In this document: piece by piece, positions 19,091-27,562 of the stretch
How positions within the stretch are numbered: the first letter of the stretch is position 1
How the letters are laid out: the number at the start of each line of letters is the position of its first letter
Assembly: GCF_029016485.1 (NCBI RefSeq)
Contig: NZ_CP092107.1
Coordinates: 496,001 to 560,000, forward strand
Reading direction: 5' to 3'
Length of the DNA stretch: 64,000 nucleotides
From: Vibrio sp. JC009
GTDB lineage: Bacteria > Pseudomonadota > Gammaproteobacteria > Enterobacterales > Vibrionaceae
Notes under the pieces: generated by a model
The model's database searches: none
Told to the model about the DNA's origin: nothing
The model's input: the letters and a program-made list of their open reading frames with translations, nothing else
Program-made: the position numbers and the translations under genes

Positions 19091-20563
19091 CTACCTTCTG
19101 GTTGTCACTGAAAAAAGCGCAATAGCTCCCTTACTGACAGAAATCGATGGCAACACGTCAACAGGATCAGCAAATACAAGGTTTGTAAAACTGTATTCAC
19201 CATCATTAATTAGCATTTCCAGCGAACCGTTATCGGTAAGGAGATCCAGCTTCATTTTTGAATCCAACGGGAGTTTAATCCTGTATTGATGCGGAAAATG
19301 TGCATCAATTCTCTCTTTTCCAAACCGACCTATACGTTTGCTCAATATTTCAACGTACTCACCCTTTCTGAGCAATGTAAAACCCGCTTCTCTGCCTGAA
19401 TATAAGTCGACTGTACATTCACTGTCTTCTTTCAGTTCAACTTCAAGCGATGTGAGCTGTGGCTGATTTGTCATCTCACAGGCAAATTTTTCACCTGCAG
19501 TTAAAGTGATATTCTGAGTCAGGTACTCCTTTTCTAACGGCAGATAACTGCGCAGCTCATTTACAAACCTTTGTCCCAAACGTATTCCTGCCGGTGATTC
19601 AAAAAGAAACAGCTCACGCGGCATCGCCATGGAACTGCGGAACACCTCCGTCGGCAGCTCCAGAGAATACTGATGATTACTCATCCAGGTGCTGACGATT
19701 CTCCGCCCGTCTTTGGCAGGAATATCCGAGAAAGACTGAGTCGCGTAATAGTCGCGGCCGAAATCGAGCCAGAGTGTTTCATCTTCTGCGTTTTCGCTGG
19801 TAAATACCTGACCATCAAAATCACCGATAAAGTACTGGGTGCCGGCGCCCCCGCAGTGAGCCCCCTCACCAATGCCTACCACCAGCACCCAGCGAACCTT
19901 ATCCGTACCCTCAACAACCAGAGGAAACAGATCCGGACACTCCCACGGCCCTTTGCTATGCGCGCCATAGCGATAGCCAAATTCACTGACAAGCTCCCAG
20001 TGTAAAAGGTTCTCTGAAATATAAAATTCGATATGCTGACCACAGGAAACCACCATCACCCAACGCTGTGTCGCTTCATGCCAGATAACTTTAGGATCAC
20101 GAAAGTCCGGATTACCGCGAGCCGGAATAACCGGAGCGCCATTCTGATATTTTTTCCAGTGATAACCATCCTGGCTATAGGCCAGTGACTGAGCCTGGAT
20201 AGGATCATCAACCATCTCACCCGTTGCCAGCTTACGCTTGTTAACCACAAAAGAGGTATAAAAAGCCAGAAGCCCCGGTTTACCCTGAGCAAACAGACCA
20301 GAGGTGTTGTTGTGATCAACAATGGCACTGCCGGAAAAGCACATACCACTGTCATCGGGATAAAGCGCAGGCTCCAGCTCTTTCCAAGAGATCAGATCCT
20401 TACTGACCTTATGCCCCCAGTGCATCGGTCCCCACACCGTATCATTCGGGTAATACTGGTAAAACTGGTGATACTCTCCATTAAAGTAGACCAGACCATT
20501 GGGATCATTCATCCAGCCGGAATTTGGCGTCATATGTAGCTTTGGGCGGTATTTTTCACTCAT
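19091..20563 (-). CDS. GH32 beta-fructosidase (sucrose hydrolase/invertase type)
   Basis: This is a 490-residue cytoplasmic GH32 enzyme with no signal peptide. The nucleophile motif WMNDPNG has Asp20. The RDP motif is in NPDFRDPKVI, and the acid/base Glu is in WECPDLFPL. A C-terminal beta-sandwich follows from about residue 350. It splits fructose from sucrose-type linkages. It follows the porin gene by about 130 bp in the same direction as the ABC/GH65 genes, which points to fructose-capped oligosaccharides as the imported substrate. Its sequence differs clearly from the GH32 at 39490-40917. An extracellular levanase is unlikely. Confidence 0.92.
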   Translation of the reverse strand: MSEKYRPKLHMTPNSGWMNDPNGLVYFNGEYHQFYQYYPNDTVWGPMHWGHKVSKDLISWKELEPALYPDDSGMCFSGSAIVDHNNTSGLFAQGKPGLLAFYTSFVVNKRKLATGEMVDDPIQAQSLAYSQDGYHWKKYQNGAPVIPARGNPDFRDPKVIWHEATQRWVMVVSCGQHIEFYISENLLHWELVSEFGYRYGAHSKGPWECPDLFPLVVEGTDKVRWVLVVGIGEGAHCGGAGTQYFIGDFDGQVFTSENAEDETLWLDFGRDYYATQSFSDIPAKDGRRIVSTWMSNHQYSLELPTEVFRSSMAMPRELFLFESPAGIRLGQRFVNELRSYLPLEKEYLTQNITLTAGEKFACEMTNQPQLTSLEVELKEDSECTVDLYSGREAGFTLLRKGEYVEILSKRIGRFGKERIDAHFPHQYRIKLPLDSKMKLDLLTDNGSLEMLINDGEYSFTNLVFADPVDVLPSISVSKGAIALFSVTTRR

Positions 20564-20692
20564 GGGTAAATCTCAGTTTTAATGTTTCTTGCCAATGTAC
20601 TTTCGTAAAAGCGCATGAGTAAGAAGCATTGATAAAAAAACTTCCTCCGGCAAGACCCTCCGGAGGAAGAAAAAGGCATGGAGTTTGCCGGA

Positions 20693-21706
20693 TTAGAAGC
20701 TGTAGTTCAGACCGATGATACCTACAGTAGCAGTACCATCCATTCTTGAATTGATTCCTTTCTTGTTGAAATCAATCGTCTTATAGCTGGTTTCACCAAA
20801 AATACGCCACTGGTCTGTCAGAGGGTAGTTCGCTGAGATACCCACTTTTGCGTAATCTTCAGTCCACTCTGTGGCACCGTCAGATGCTCTTTGTTTCTCG
20901 AAGCCACCGAACTCACCCCAGATAGAAGCAGACAGTTTACCGAAGCTGCGCCAGATACCCGGCTTGATGATCCACTCAGCTTCTGAGTTTACCTTGCCTA
21001 CACCCTTGCCGTGCCATTCGCCTTCCTGGTAACGGAAGTTGATCCATGCACCCATGTTGTCAGCAATCTTGTAGCCAAATCCAGGTTCGATTTCCCAGTA
21101 CTGGAACTCACCCGCATCACGCTTATATTCCACGTGATACATCGCGTAGCCGTGAATATCCAGCTTATCTGTCAGCTGGTAGTTACCGAATACCTTACCT
21201 TCAGGAGTAGTACGCTTATCGATGCTTTCGCCTTTAAGAGCAAACTGCCAGCCCCAGCCGCCGCCATCAAAACCGTTGTATTTGTTTACCCATACTTCCT
21301 GAATTGAGTTCACACCACGGTTAAAACGGGCATGCTTCAGGTTGCCATTAAACAGCTCTTCACGAGCAGAGTAGAAACCAAAGCCCCAACCCTCAAGATC
21401 TTCGTGAGAGAAGTTACCCTGAGCCAGAGTGTATTTGATTTTACCTTCAGAGATGCCATCATCACGCTGAATGCGTTCAACTTCGATATTGGTGCCCAAA
21501 GAACCATGCAGCTTGCTGCTTTCCGGCTTTTCGTAACCAATAGCAGTCATAAGCTCAGCTTTGGAATATTCTTCCGCAAGTGCTGTCACTTTTGCTTTCA
21601 GTTCGGCTTCTTTCTCAGACTGAGTCATGTCTGCATCATTAGCGTAAATGTTGCCCGAAAATGATAGCGCTAATGCCACTGCTGCAGATACGGCTGTATT
21701 TTTCAT
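20693..21706 (-). CDS. OmpG-like outer-membrane oligosaccharide porin
   Basis: This 337-residue protein has a signal peptide (AVSAAVALALSFSGNIYA) and a long run of amphipathic beta-strands. It ends in GIIGLNYSF, the aromatic C-terminus of outer-membrane barrels. The alternation, the acidic N-terminal extension and the operon context match E. coli OmpG, which stands next to ycjV. The ATG at 21704-21706 gives the signal peptide; an earlier upstream ATG would add an unlikely 38 residues. The 297-bp upstream region contains a repeat element and, on the opposite strand, a candidate sRNA. Other families of oligosaccharide porin (KdgM-like) are possible. Confidence 0.75.
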   Translation of the reverse strand: MKNTAVSAAVALALSFSGNIYANDADMTQSEKEAELKAKVTALAEEYSKAELMTAIGYEKPESSKLHGSLGTNIEVERIQRDDGISEGKIKYTLAQGNFSHEDLEGWGFGFYSAREELFNGNLKHARFNRGVNSIQEVWVNKYNGFDGGGWGWQFALKGESIDKRTTPEGKVFGNYQLTDKLDIHGYAMYHVEYKRDAGEFQYWEIEPGFGYKIADNMGAWINFRYQEGEWHGKGVGKVNSEAEWIIKPGIWRSFGKLSASIWGEFGGFEKQRASDGATEWTEDYAKVGISANYPLTDQWRIFGETSYKTIDFNKKGINSRMDGTATVGIIGLNYSF

Positions 21707-21729
21707 AATAATTACCCTATTATCACGTT

Positions 21730-21855
21730 TGTAGTTGATGTTTTCCGCGCCAACGGAAAACGATTTATAACCTGCGCCAACAGGTCGTAAATAATGCGTT
21801 CTGAGATATTCAGGACGCATGAATCCCTGAAGCCTGCCTGTGAGCAGGCTTTTTT
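21730..21855 (+). ncRNA. Candidate four-hairpin small RNA opposite the porin leader
   Basis: Read on the + strand, four stem-loops follow each other. The first is GTTTTCCG (21740-21747) with CGGAAAAC (21754-21761). The second is ACCTG (21770-21774) with CAGGT (21781-21785). The third is an 11-bp stem, 21794-21804 with 21810-21820. The fourth is a terminator, 21830-21837 with 21844-21851, followed by TTTTTT. Loops 1 and 2 are both exactly CGCCAA. Stem 3 has one U-G pair only if + strand is transcribed; on the minus strand it would be a C-A mismatch. A TATTAT box at 21718-21723 is a possible -10; the -35 is poor. No known family is recognised. Confidence 0.55.
21830..21855 (+). terminator. Rho-independent terminator on the + strand
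   Basis: The stem AAGCCTGC/GCAGGCTT has a six-base loop and is followed by six Ts on the + strand only. No + strand gene precedes it, so it most likely ends the candidate sRNA at 21730-21855. Confidence 0.8.
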
Positions 21856-21875
21856 ATTATTTTCTTATCCTTTTA

Positions 21876-21999
21876 GGTTCTCCCCCTTTTCAAGGGGGAG
21901 TTAGAGGGGGTTAAGTCCACTGAAGCTATTCGGTACCACAGAACTTTATAGGTTCGTGGGATTAACCCCTCCCAGCCTCCCCTTGAAAAGGGGAGGAGC
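21876..21999. repeat. C-rich palindromic element (family B), second copy
   Basis: This 124-bp element begins GGTTCTCCCCC, has the perfect hairpin CTCCCCCTT/AAGGGGGAG at 21880-21900, then AGAGGGGGTT. It ends with the inverse, AACCCCTCCCAGCCTCCCC, and a second hairpin at 21977-21997. The pattern matches the copy at 1651-1839. It separates the ATPase gene from the porin and sRNA. Confidence 0.7.
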
Positions 22000-22003
22000 A
22001 AAG

Positions 22004-23140
22004 TCAGCTAGCTTGCTTAATTTGCGGCGGAAGTGTAATCAGATCATCCAGCTTCATTCCCCTTTCAAATGCATTACCCTGACTATCAAACAGGTGACAT
22101 TTTTCAGAAGGAATACGGATGTTCAGCTCCTGACCCACTTCAACATGCACCGTGCCCGGAACACGAACCAGCACTTCCTGACCACCTTTCACCAGAGAGG
22201 TGTAAAGCAGTGATTCCGTGCCAAGTCTTTCAAGACCTTCCACATGAACCGCTACACCTTCTTCCGCCAGGTGGATATCTTCCGGACGGATACCCAGAGT
22301 CATCAGAGCTCCCTGAGTTGCCGTGGTTGCATCCACATCGGCTTCGAAGGTGTAATCACCCACCTCAACCTTCGCTTTTCCTTCCAGCGCACTCTTCAGT
22401 GTTGCCGGGATCAGGTTCATCTTTGGTGAGCCGATAAAACCTGCCACGAACAGTGTTTTCGGGAAGTAGTAAAGATCAAGCGGAGAACCAACCTGTTCAA
22501 CCACACCGCCACGCAGCACTACGATTTTGTCTGCCAGCGTCATCGCCTCAATCTGATCGTGAGTGACATAAATCACAGTCGATTTCAGCTGCTTATGGTA
22601 TTCCGCCAGTTGCAGACGCATGCGAACACGCAGCGCGGCATCCAGGTTAGAAAGCGGCTCATCCAGCAGGAATAATTTCGGATTACGGACAATGGCACGG
22701 CCAATCGCAACACGCTGACGCTGACCACCGGAAAGCTGGCTTGGCTTCTGGTTCAGAAGCTTAGTCAGCTCCAGCATCTCAGCCACGTCTTTAATGGCCA
22801 CATCGATTTCGTTCTTGTTCAGCTTCTTCGCCAGTTGCAGACCAAATGCGATGTTTTCATAGACTGTCATGTGCGGATAAAGCGCATAGGACTGGAATAC
22901 CATACCGATACCACGGTCAGTGGGAGAAAGTGCATTCACCACTTCACCGTCCAGCATCATGTCGCCAGACGAGATCTCTTCAAGACCGGCAACCATACGC
23001 AGCATGGTGGATTTACCGCAGCCTGACGGCCCTACAAAAACAGTGAACTCACCATCTTCAATAGTCAGATTAGCGTCCTTGATGATATGAGCGCCGTCCG
23101 GGTAGATTTTATTGATATTATTCAGTTCTAAGCGTGCCAT
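22004..23140 (-). CDS. ABC transporter ATPase (MsmK/UgpC/MalK type)
   Basis: This 378-residue ATPase energises sugar ABC importers. It has Walker A GPSGCGKST, Q-loop MVFQSYALYPHMTV, signature LSGGQRQRVAIGRA, Walker B LFLLDEPLSNLDA and switch His in VTHDQ. A C-terminal regulatory OB-type region follows from about residue 235 (GSPKMNLIPA, LGIRPEDIHLAEEG). It corresponds to YcjV in the E. coli ycj-ompG locus. It is the only ATPase gene in the window, but two sets of ABC permeases occur, so it may serve both. It lies 22 bp after the beta-phosphoglucomutase gene. Confidence 0.95.
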   Translation of the reverse strand: MARLELNNINKIYPDGAHIIKDANLTIEDGEFTVFVGPSGCGKSTMLRMVAGLEEISSGDMMLDGEVVNALSPTDRGIGMVFQSYALYPHMTVYENIAFGLQLAKKLNKNEIDVAIKDVAEMLELTKLLNQKPSQLSGGQRQRVAIGRAIVRNPKLFLLDEPLSNLDAALRVRMRLQLAEYHKQLKSTVIYVTHDQIEAMTLADKIVVLRGGVVEQVGSPLDLYYFPKTLFVAGFIGSPKMNLIPATLKSALEGKAKVEVGDYTFEADVDATTATQGALMTLGIRPEDIHLAEEGVAVHVEGLERLGTESLLYTSLVKGGQEVLVRVPGTVHVEVGQELNIRIPSEKCHLFDSQGNAFERGMKLDDLITLPPQIKQAS

Positions 23141-23162
23141 TGTTGTTACCTTCTATAATTCG

Positions 23163-23795
23163 TTACAGGATCAGAGCAAGATCTAGCTTGCTAGTATCTT
23201 CAAAACGCCAAGTAGCGTGTCCGACACGTTCCTGGGGGCCGATGCCCACTACGCGCATTCCTGCTTCTTTGCCTGCGTCAACGCCTGCTTCTGCATCTTC
23301 AACCACAATGCACTCATCAACGTTTACACCTACCTGACCAGCAGCATGGATAAACACATCCGGAGCCGGCTTAGAGCGTGAAACCGACCAGCCATCGCCG
23401 ATAGCATCAAACAGAGGCGTCAGGCCAAGTTTGTGCAGGATCGGACGGGCGTTTTTACTTGCCGATGCCAGCGCAACCTTGATACCGCGCGCATTCAGCT
23501 CAAGCAGAAAGGCTTCAATGCCCGGAAGAACATCTTTCGCCGTAATGGTATTTAAAAGCTCAAGATAGTAGTTGTTCTTACGTTCCATCAGCTCAGCTAC
23601 TTTCTCTTCACTGATTTCTGTGCCGTTTAAAATGATGTCCAGTGATGCACGACGGGATACGCCGCGCAGCTGTTCATTAATCTCACGATCGAAGTAGTAA
23701 CCTTCTTCATCCGCCATACGCTTCCATGCCTGAAAGTGCAGCTCTGCGGTATCTGTGATAACGCCGTCCAGGTCGAAAATAAATGCCTTACACAT
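23163..23795 (-). CDS. pgmB: Beta-phosphoglucomutase
   Basis: This 210-residue HAD-superfamily enzyme converts beta-glucose 1-phosphate to glucose 6-phosphate. The nucleophile/acid pair is in FDLDGVITDTAELHF (Asp8 and Asp10). The cap loop has RGVSRRASLD, motif II is LASASKNA, and the final metal loop is VVEDAEAGVDAG. I chose the ATG at 23793-23795, since the protein then starts MCKAFIFDLDGV; it overlaps the GH65 stop by eight bases, as is common in such operons. It processes the beta-glucose 1-phosphate made by the inverting GH65 enzyme. It is the YcjU counterpart in the E. coli ycj locus. Confidence 0.93.
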   Translation of the reverse strand: MCKAFIFDLDGVITDTAELHFQAWKRMADEEGYYFDREINEQLRGVSRRASLDIILNGTEISEEKVAELMERKNNYYLELLNTITAKDVLPGIEAFLLELNARGIKVALASASKNARPILHKLGLTPLFDAIGDGWSVSRSKPAPDVFIHAAGQVGVNVDECIVVEDAEAGVDAGKEAGMRVVGIGPQERVGHATWRFEDTSKLDLALIL

Positions 23796-26130
23796 TGAAA
23801 GTTGCCTCAGTTGCTTCGATAAGTTGTGGCTGACCTGCGATTTCAATCTCTACAGGCATACCGTTAAATTCAGGGCGCTCTACTCTTACACTTGAGCCAT
23901 CCACTGTGATTTCCAGACGCTCACCTTTCCAGTAAATCGGGAAGTTCAGGCTATCCCAGCTTTCAGGAAGATTAGGCTTGATGCGCAGCTTGCCGCCCAG
24001 CATACGAACACCACCGAAGCCGTATACCACGCACTGCCACATGCCGCCGATAGAGGCTGCGTGGATACCGTGATCAGAACTCTTCATGTTCTGGCCGATA
24101 TCGATAGCTGCTGCCTGGCTGAACAGGTCGTAAGAAAGCTCAGGGTTGCCCACGTCACTTGCCAGAACAGAGTGAGTTGAAAGACTCAGCGACGAATCGT
24201 GCAGCGTCTTAGGCTCGTAGTAGTTCCAGTTTGCCAGCTTAGTCTCAAGGTCAAACTTGTCTTCAAGCTGCAGGAACAGAACCATAAGGTCAGCCTGCTT
24301 GGACACCTGCATTTCGTTAACCTGTTCAAGGTTGTAATCCTGGAACAGACCACCAACAAACGGCTGCTCTTTGTACTTAGTCAGGTCGATAACTTCTTTC
24401 TGCAGGTAAGTGTCATCCTGCGGGATAACCTTGTCTTCTTCGCGTGGCTGAGGAAGGTAGATATCTTCTACTTTTTCCAGCCACATCTTACGTGCCTGCT
24501 CAAGATCCAGCTTCTCGCTAAGTGCCGCCAGAAGTTCTGGGTTGTTCGCTGCCAGATCGTCGTAGTAACGGATTGCCAGACGGATATTTTCCACAACCAT
24601 GTAGTTGGTGAAGGCGTTGTTATCGATGTGCTCTTTGTATTCATCAGGGCCGATGACATTACAAATGCCCCACATCTCACGCTCTTCCAGCCACTCCAGA
24701 CGGCTTGTCCAGAAAGTAGCGGTATCAAACATGATCTCGTAGCCCATCTCGTCCATAAACTTCTGGTCGCCGGTGATCTGGTAGTACTGCCAAAGCGCGT
24801 AAGTGATGTCACAAGTGATATGCTGCTCGATAAAGCCGGACCAGATTTTGGTCGACTTACCCGTAATGATATCTACCGCACCCCATACAGGCGTTACTTC
24901 TTCACCTGTCAGTGCTGACTCCCAAGGGAACTGAGCACCGATGTAGCCGTTATCACTTGCTTTCTTACGTGCACCATCCAGCGTTTTGAAACGGTACTCA
25001 AGCAGGCTGCGAGCCACTTCCGGCATGGTGTAGATAAAGAACGGAAGCATAAATACTTCGGTATCCCAGAATGAGTGGCCCTTGTAGCCTTCACCTGAAA
25101 GACCTTTTGCACCGATACCAAAACGGGAATCGTGCATTGGTGTAAAGATGTTTAGCTGGTACTGCGCAAAGCGGATTGCCAACTGGTCGAAATCGCTGCC
25201 ACCAATAGTGATGTTCATACCATCCCAGCGACGGTCCCACTCAACGGCACTGTCAGCCAGCAGCTCATCAAAACGACGCTCAGCTGATGCTTTGATATTT
25301 TCCAGCGCGTGGCCACGCAGAGCCTGAAGCTCGTAGCCTTCAACATCAAATGCTTTATCACGTGAAGTGTGTACAACACCGGTTTTCTCTGTGGTCAGGG
25401 TTTCACCCGCTTTCAGTTCGCGGCTCAGGTTAACCCACACTTTACGGCGGTCCATCTGCAGAACAGGTTCGATTACCTCTTCAATACCATCAACAAACGT
25501 GCGGTGAGTAGTGATAAAGACAAAGTCTACCTTGCTCTCAGTGGTGTGCTGCAGCAGCTCAATAAAGCGCTTGTCATAGATACGCTTTTCACCTTCATGG
25601 AAGTGCTGAGCACCTGTGTTTGAAAGCTGAGCATCCACACCGGAACGGATTTCAACTGTCGCTTCGCAATCAACAGGTGTCACTTCTACCTGAAACGCCA
25701 TCAGGTGAAGGTTTGCCTGAGAGATAAAACGGCGGAAGCGCATCGCAAAGGTTTTGCCTTCGCTGTTTGTCCAGTTGAACTCACGGATAAGCTCACCGTT
25801 CTTCACATTAAGGCGACGTGAATACTTGCTCACTTCACCTGTTTCAAGGTGGAAACGGCGGCCATCGATAAAGATTTCGATAGCACTCATATCCGCAGCG
25901 TTCGGCAGCTCAGTTACTTCGTTCTCATCGAACTTGTTGAAAGTACCTGCAATAAATGTATTGCGAACCTGGCCTACGTACTTCTCTTCCGTAGCACTAC
26001 GGGTACCCATGTAGCCGTTACCCTGGCTCATTACTACTTCACATTTGCCCTGGAATGCTGAGTCGAATGCTGTCTCTTCAACGATCCAGTTTTTCAATTC
26101 GCCTTGGCCAGCGCTATAGTTCATAAACAT
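23788..26130 (-). CDS. GH65 disaccharide phosphorylase (YcjT/maltose-phosphorylase type)
   Basis: This is a 780-residue cytoplasmic inverting phosphorylase. The N-terminal beta-sandwich runs to about residue 270 and the (alpha/alpha)6 barrel follows. The acid residue is in GPDEYKEH (Glu497); KQADLMVLF, about 100 residues further on, is in the phosphate-binding part. HSFWDTEVFMLP is another signature. It cleaves an alpha-glucosidic disaccharide with phosphate to beta-glucose 1-phosphate plus a sugar. The substrate could be kojibiose, maltose, nigerose or trehalose; YcjT, in a similar operon, is a kojibiose phosphorylase. The ATG at 26128-26130 is nine bases after GGAG, so I chose it over an upstream start. 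Confidence 0.9.
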   Translation of the reverse strand: MFMNYSAGQGELKNWIVEETAFDSAFQGKCEVVMSQGNGYMGTRSATEEKYVGQVRNTFIAGTFNKFDENEVTELPNAADMSAIEIFIDGRRFHLETGEVSKYSRRLNVKNGELIREFNWTNSEGKTFAMRFRRFISQANLHLMAFQVEVTPVDCEATVEIRSGVDAQLSNTGAQHFHEGEKRIYDKRFIELLQHTTESKVDFVFITTHRTFVDGIEEVIEPVLQMDRRKVWVNLSRELKAGETLTTEKTGVVHTSRDKAFDVEGYELQALRGHALENIKASAERRFDELLADSAVEWDRRWDGMNITIGGSDFDQLAIRFAQYQLNIFTPMHDSRFGIGAKGLSGEGYKGHSFWDTEVFMLPFFIYTMPEVARSLLEYRFKTLDGARKKASDNGYIGAQFPWESALTGEEVTPVWGAVDIITGKSTKIWSGFIEQHITCDITYALWQYYQITGDQKFMDEMGYEIMFDTATFWTSRLEWLEEREMWGICNVIGPDEYKEHIDNNAFTNYMVVENIRLAIRYYDDLAANNPELLAALSEKLDLEQARKMWLEKVEDIYLPQPREEDKVIPQDDTYLQKEVIDLTKYKEQPFVGGLFQDYNLEQVNEMQVSKQADLMVLFLQLEDKFDLETKLANWNYYEPKTLHDSSLSLSTHSVLASDVGNPELSYDLFSQAAAIDIGQNMKSSDHGIHAASIGGMWQCVVYGFGGVRMLGGKLRIKPNLPESWDSLNFPIYWKGERLEITVDGSSVRVERPEFNGMPVEIEIAGQPQLIEATEATFNV

Positions 26131-26146
26131 CTTTAAAAATCTCCGA

Positions 26147-27562
26147 TTAACCTTTAACTGCGGAAGAAATGTCGTTACCGATGAAGTAACGTTGGAAAAC
26201 AATAAATACAATCAGTACTGGGATTGTTGACAGGAATGCGCCCGCCAGAATCAGGTTCCAGTCACCTGCTACCCCGTAGGCATTGCGTAAACTCAGCAAA
26301 CCAACAGGTAGTGTGAAGGCTTCCGGTGGACTGTTAATCACCACCAGCGGCCAGAAAAAGTCGTTCCATGCCCCCTGAAAACCCAGGATGGTTACCGACA
26401 GAATCGCCGGTTTGGCAAGAGGCATAAACACTCGCCAGAGAATCACTGCCGGGCTTGCGCCATCCACAATTGCAGCCTCTTCCAGTTCTTTGGGAATGTT
26501 CTCGAAGAACTGTTTCATAATCAGAACCTGACCGGATGCAACGATGGCAGTAATCACGGCCCATGGCGTATTCAGCAAACCAATATCTTTATAAATCAGA
26601 TAATTCGAGATAAAGGTCACCTGCCCCGGAACCATCATGCTAAACAGCATGAAAGCAAAGACTGCGCGCGCCCCGGTGAACTTAAGTCTTGCCAGTGCAT
26701 ACCCTGCCGTACAGGCAAAGAACAGCGTCAGAATCACCTTGCCAAAAGCAATCAGGAACGAGTTGATGGTCCAGCTCATAAACAGGCTCTTGCCGGTATC
26801 TAAGCTCACTGACTCGGTGTAAACCCGTACATAGCTCTTAAACACATATCCGATAAGACCCGGTGCAGCGTTATCCCATGCCGCCACACGACCACGGCGT
26901 TCCATACGGCTTGGTGATAGCGTGCTGTCCACCAGAACCTGACCTCGCGGCACGGCAACGGTCAGCGGCAGTGTTGCGATTTCCGGTCCGTCACCCAGAT
27001 AGCGGATGGTGAATTTCCAGGTTTCGCTGTGACCCTGTTTCTGAGTCTCTTTGCGCCCGCGCTTCTCAATAAAAGTGACGTTATCACTTTTTGAAATCAG
27101 CTGTGGTGTACTTACCTGCGCATAGTCAGCGGCAAAATGCTTAACCAGGGCTGCGGCCATACCGGTGCCCGGTCGGCGTCTTGGTACCTCAATTGAAGGA
27201 ACCGCCAGTTCTTTTCCGTCTTCAACGGCATAAGTCACGCTAAAGCTCACTTCTGCACCCGGAGCAAAGCCACCGAAGAAAGGTGCATCGTTGCCCTGAT
27301 TACCCAGGTCATAGGCCGAACTCCAGTTAGCCGGCTGCACCTGAGGGAAGTTAAACTTAAACGGCTGTTCAAGCGGGTTATCTTTAAGGCTTGCCAGAAA
27401 TGCCACCACAAAAGTACCCAGCATAATGGTTGCTACCAGCAGAAGTGCGCTGTAAACCCATGCCACTTTTGCCCAGCGACGGCGCGCCTGAAATTTTGAG
27501 ATAGCTTCAAGTGTCGCCATGTTCTCTGAAGCCGGGACGCTGTTTGCTGCTAAGTTAGCCAT
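26147..27562 (-). CDS. ABC sugar permease, MalG-like, with a large periplasmic insertion
   Basis: This 471-residue permease is much longer than the usual 275-300. TM1 is at about residues 33-57. Then about 160 extra polar residues (roughly 88-250) come before TM2 near 268. The insert has beta-rich stretches (EVSFSVTYAVEDG, TWKFTIRYLGDG, ATLPLTVAVPRG). The rest is canonical: the EAA loop is EAAIVDGASPAVILWRVFMPL and the end is FIGNDISSAVKG. The ATG at 27560-27562 follows AAGGAGA. It overlaps the MalF-like gene by eight bases. In MalF the big extra domain is in the other subunit, so the placement here is unusual. It corresponds to YcjP. Confidence 0.9.
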   Translation of the reverse strand: MANLAANSVPASENMATLEAISKFQARRRWAKVAWVYSALLLVATIMLGTFVVAFLASLKDNPLEQPFKFNFPQVQPANWSSAYDLGNQGNDAPFFGGFAPGAEVSFSVTYAVEDGKELAVPSIEVPRRRPGTGMAAALVKHFAADYAQVSTPQLISKSDNVTFIEKRGRKETQKQGHSETWKFTIRYLGDGPEIATLPLTVAVPRGQVLVDSTLSPSRMERRGRVAAWDNAAPGLIGYVFKSYVRVYTESVSLDTGKSLFMSWTINSFLIAFGKVILTLFFACTAGYALARLKFTGARAVFAFMLFSMMVPGQVTFISNYLIYKDIGLLNTPWAVITAIVASGQVLIMKQFFENIPKELEEAAIVDGASPAVILWRVFMPLAKPAILSVTILGFQGAWNDFFWPLVVINSPPEAFTLPVGLLSLRNAYGVAGDWNLILAGAFLSTIPVLIVFIVFQRYFIGNDISSAVKG

